Source: Colias croceus (lineage: Eukaryota > Arthropoda > Insecta > Lepidoptera > Pieridae). From it: a stretch of 64,000 bases of DNA. Positions 60,157 through 64,000 of the stretch are shown one piece after another. The notes beneath the pieces are model-generated. The model had not been told where the DNA came from, made no database searches, and saw nothing but the letters and a program-made list of their open reading frames with translations. Made by a program: the position numbers and the translations under genes. Position 1 is the first letter of the stretch, and every line of letters starts with the position of its first letter. The stretch lies in contig NC_059553.1 of the NCBI RefSeq assembly GCF_905220415.1, forward strand, positions 22,501-86,500, in the 5' to 3' direction.

Positions 60157-63100
60157 GTGTTAATTTAAGTTGGTCTTCTTCTGGTTTAGTTTCAGCTTTA
60201 TTTAAATAAAACACCCAATTGCAACGTGCAACTGAACCTTCTCTCAAGTCTACAATTTGTACAGAATTTACCAGCACCTTTTACACTATTTTTCAGCTAA
60301 CAGTTTTTAATTAAAATACACACGTTGCTACGCTCATCCATAAACTCTCAATGTTATCCACTTTCACAACTATGTTACGTGTATAAATCTTAAGCTATAA
60401 CGATAGCTTCCCATATTTTTTTTTTATAATACTGTAATCCAATGTTATATTTGTTTAATTTTTTATATTAAAATCTTTTGGCAAGGTTTGTAATATCCTG
60501 TCTTAGCTTCTCATAATAATTATTTTTCTATTATCATGGAACTCGCTTGTGTCAATTTTTTTTTTATTATTTAACCTTAATTTAACAGACTTCAAAATTA
60601 TAATATTTTAATTCTGTACTTTTTTGTGTTGTTTACCTCAGAGCTTTCGACTAAGTGAACCGATTTTGAAGAATCTTTTTTTTAATTTGACAACTAATTT
60701 AGCTGTTAAATTAAGAAGCTTTAATTTGGCCTTCTGGTTGGTCTCATTTAAATTTTGTAAAATTCTGATCATTTTAATTTTTCTTAAAATAAAAAAAAAT
60801 TGTTATACTTAGTTTAGTTTTTTTGTAAAAAAAATTAAGTGTGCGGAGGTCGCGGGGCGGAAGCGTCGTCAGCTCGAGCGCGTGTGATGCGAGACGCGAG
60901 TTGCGCTGCGGTTTTGTTTGCGTCCCATTAACTCGACACGATCAACTTTGCCACTAAATAATTTCTTTTTAAACACTAAATGCTATACGCGACATCTCCA
61001 TGGTGAACAGAAGTTAAAGGGAGTGCAAATGAATCCTTTATATAAATTATAAAATATACAAACTGTACCGAATATTATTATTGTAAGGAAAGCATTAAAT
61101 GGCTTAATAAGTTTAATAGATTAATTTTGCAGGTTATATTAATTTTAAGAGCCTTCAGTAAATAACACAACTTTATATCGATTGTAATTTTTTTAAATAA
61201 TATAAAAGTCAGCCATTGAATACAAAATGCATATTATAATGCCCGTTGTACAATCAAAGTATGTTATCGTAAACATAATACTATTTCTTCTACCATATTT
61301 TTTGAATTTACATTCACATTTACATAGAAAAAGGTTACCCCTGTATTGATGACCATCATCCGATTGTCGATGGAAAGGATCCCCTTTTGTTGTTTAATGT
61401 CATAATCAAGTTTTTTATATTATATTGTATTTAAAGTTAATGGATAGAACGCATGAATAAACCTCCCTTGATGAAGATATCGATCGCCGCTCGGCGCCGC
61501 GCGGACTTCGCCGTAATTAGAATTATAAACGAGGCTATTATATACATTAAATTCATTCGCGGCGAGCTTTCCGACCTCAAAGCTATCTGCTGTTGGGAGG
61601 TACGACTTCAGGAAGTGGTCCGCTTCATGACTTCCGCAAACGGGTACGTGACAGCCAGCTTCCGTATCTAACGACACCCTGTTACATACTATATTTCCTT
61701 ACAAATATTCATTTTCACGTATTAAATATAGAATGTAAATTTCAGGTATGAATTGAATTACGTAGATAATATTATTAGATCTTTATGATTTATAAATTGG
61801 TCATTAACGTGGAAAAATAATATCATCTTTTTTGGCGAAATTGGATAAGCTTGTAGATTAAATATGTTTGTTAAAGCAATTGCTTCAGGACAGTTTACGA
61901 TGAACCTGATATTTATGGGCGCTTTGGCAGTAAAGTATAATAGTATTATGAACAAACAAAACAGGTGCGCTGCAGTAGAACGTTCAACCTCAGCCAACTG
62001 CGTCGCTGCAACAAATTGCTACGTGGCGCAGCTAAATTACGGCGCTACGTGACTCGTAGCGTGTAGTTCGTGCGTACGATGTGATTCGTAGCACTTATCG
62101 TGCAGAGCGTAGCGCATGACTGAGCATCGCACACTCCGACCTCGCCGATGAACTTTGTGTATTTTGCCGTAACAGCGCGGTGCTGAAATAAAAAGCGCTT
62201 CAAACAAATAACACTTAGCTGGAGCTAAAAAGCAGAGTAAATATTGGATCACGCTCCCCTCTTCCCCGCACTTCGCTCTGTAATCGATATGAAAAGAGCA
62301 CTTAGTCAATTTATTCCATGTTTTTTATTTAAAATACAATGAAAAAGTTTTTGGCAATTATTACAACATGCTCTATTTTAATAATGTACATTGTTATATA
62401 GCACTATAGTGTGTGCCTATTGTTTGAATGTTACATGTTACTCGATGTAAGTAATCGTTATCCAAAGAAGCAGTAGTAGAGAAAATACAAAAAGGAATAG
62501 AATAATTCCCGCTGCGCATTACTTTGAAGTGAAGCTCGTGCGGTACACATTCTATACGATGTTACAGTTTACAGACTAATTAGTTACAGAATAACTTCAC
62601 GTCATGTATTCAAAAAAGTCGCAAATGGAAGCTCGTATAAAAGCTCATTTAATGGAATTACACAAAAGCACCATTTTCAATTGAACCTTTGAGAACGAAA
62701 GATCTGAGTTTACGTGAAACGGAGTGAATTATACGTTTGTAGAAATAATTAGTATTAGTGAATGTGCCATTAAAAGGATTGAGCGAGACACGGCCGAAGT
62801 ATAATTACTGGAGTGTAGCGAGACAAACGCGCAAGTCTAAATAATTAAGCCGCCGTAAGAGAGGCTTTCTACATGCCTTCATAATCCCTTAAGGTGTAAA
62901 ACGCACGATGGCTAATTTTGAATGAGCATATTATTACGTTAATTTTCCGTTTTTGTCTTAATAAAATTAAAATTAAAAACAATTAAATACGTGTAAATTG
63001 TTGAATGTTACGTCTATCACATGGGTATGTCATTACATAAAGTATTTCATGTAGCATGAAATTATTGAGACAAATATAATTATATTAATATAAATATTCA

Positions 63101-64000
63101 ATAAAAAGGAAATTGCAACTGACAGATAGTGTACAGCGAGCCTAAATGGTAGAAGATAAACGACGGACTGATCTGCCGGGCGCGCGGGTCGCCTGATGTC
63201 GCGACGACTGCCGAATATTTCACAAGCCGACCTGCTGGCTGAAGGCAGATGGCTTATTTGTAAACAGCCCTTTGCCTCTTCAATTATGAACGACGAAATT
63301 TTGACGGACAGGATTAATTACACGCCGAAAAGACAAATCTTTGGCGAAATTGATTAATAACTTGATAAAGTAAGTTCTGGTAAAGCTTCGTTTCTAATAA
63401 ACGCATTACGTAGTGACACTTTTGTAATACTTTAAAAGCTCATTTATTAAGGTATGAATTTATTAATGGATCAAGTTAATTTATATCGTTTTTGAATGCA
63501 TATGGAATTCCTGAAAACCTATTCAAAATAAAATTGTATGGCATAATAATTATGTATGTATGTAGCTGTATTAAACGTAACCCATATCCGAATAGTAAGT
63601 ATCAATTGGATCTCGTATATAGGCGTACATTACCAACAAAAGCGTAACGCTCGATGTAATTCGATTCCCTTCAACGAGCGCTCAGTGGGTTCTCATGTAC
63701 TACATTCCCTCTCACATCTCATGAGACGCACGTGCTCTCGGGTTTTTGTTCCCACAATTAGTTACAGGCTCCATTGTCGGGTCACGCCTGATAGATGTGC
63801 TGAAACACATTTGCCTACTCCTGTACTATACTGTTACATTGTAACTGTACTGTTATAATTGGTCCGTTACTAAGCGAGTACATACATATTGTGTTTTCGC
63901 CTAATTATTATACAAATTACAGTGGAAGTGTTCGAAACACTAATGTTTAAACATACATAGTATAAAATATAAGTACATACCTACCTACCTAAGTATATTG
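60157..64000. other. Non-coding segment to the window end
   Basis: AT-rich, no coding sequence recognised. Patches of mixed composition at 60840-60930, 61450-61680, 62030-62150 (several CGTAGC/GTAGCG words) and 63120-63260 look like single-copy, possibly regulatory sequence. The 85-aa and 72-aa frames over 61420-61677 lie on opposite strands and have no family signature. Confidence 0.45.

Noticed and set aside
61420..61677. Possible short gene (85 aa on -, 72 aa on +)
   Set aside because: Both strands are open over the same bases, neither shows a domain, signal peptide or splice context; composition suggests non-coding single-copy DNA.

Overview
The window is eukaryotic and almost certainly lepidopteran (or a closely related insect). 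It carries long runs of the insect telomere repeat CCTAA/TTAGG, into which telomere-targeted non-LTR retrotransposons of the TRAS and SART types are inserted. Next to these lies a spliced insect neural cell-surface gene of the Dpr (defective proboscis extension response) family. No prokaryotic features, tRNA, rRNA or CRISPR were seen. The + strand shows the C-rich telomere strand, so the chromosome end should lie to the left and the chromosome interior to the right; this is inferred from strand polarity.

Layout. 1-5812: a BEL/Pao LTR retroelement with gag, protease, a deleted pol and an F-type envelope-like region. Its 5' end is outside the window, and its 3' LTR ends inside the coding sequence of a TRAS copy, so it is nested in that copy. 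5813-33591: seven TRAS-like copies, all on the + strand (A 5813-6684, B 7007-11787, C 12175-13012, D 19420-27072, E 27165-30564, F 30642-32609, G 32707-33494). Each ends in poly(A) followed by CCTAA repeats. One complete SART-like element lies on the - strand (13040-19356). Only D looks full length (about 7.65 kb with a 2.35-kb 5' UTR), and it carries a nonsense codon in ORF1 and a one-base frameshift in ORF2. B, E and F are 5'-truncated but have clean reading frames for the part they keep.

33592-64000: chromosome-specific sequence. A complete six-exon dpr-like gene can be assembled on the - strand (coding 34887-39347, 318 aa, two Ig domains, signal peptide, GPI-type C-terminus). Its stop codon is only about 1.3 kb from the telomere-repeat array. 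Its first intron holds a decayed LINE interrupted by two inverted-repeat DNA elements. Further right is a nearly intact two-ORF LINE (47326-51955), pieces of other LINEs and short interspersed relics, inverted-repeat elements, and AT-rich non-coding DNA with a few GC-rich islands.

How it fits together. TRAS and SART enzymes cut telomere repeats and copy themselves in, in opposite orientations, building a layered chromosome end. The repeated TRAS copies allow direct comparison: their 5' junctions with CCTAA are in the same phase, a short 3' UTR hairpin shows a compensatory base-pair change with its wobble intermediate, and the 5' UTR carries a recurring hairpin motif. These points, together with the dpr gene beside the telomere, are the most interesting content. 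I did not find a clearly new gene system.
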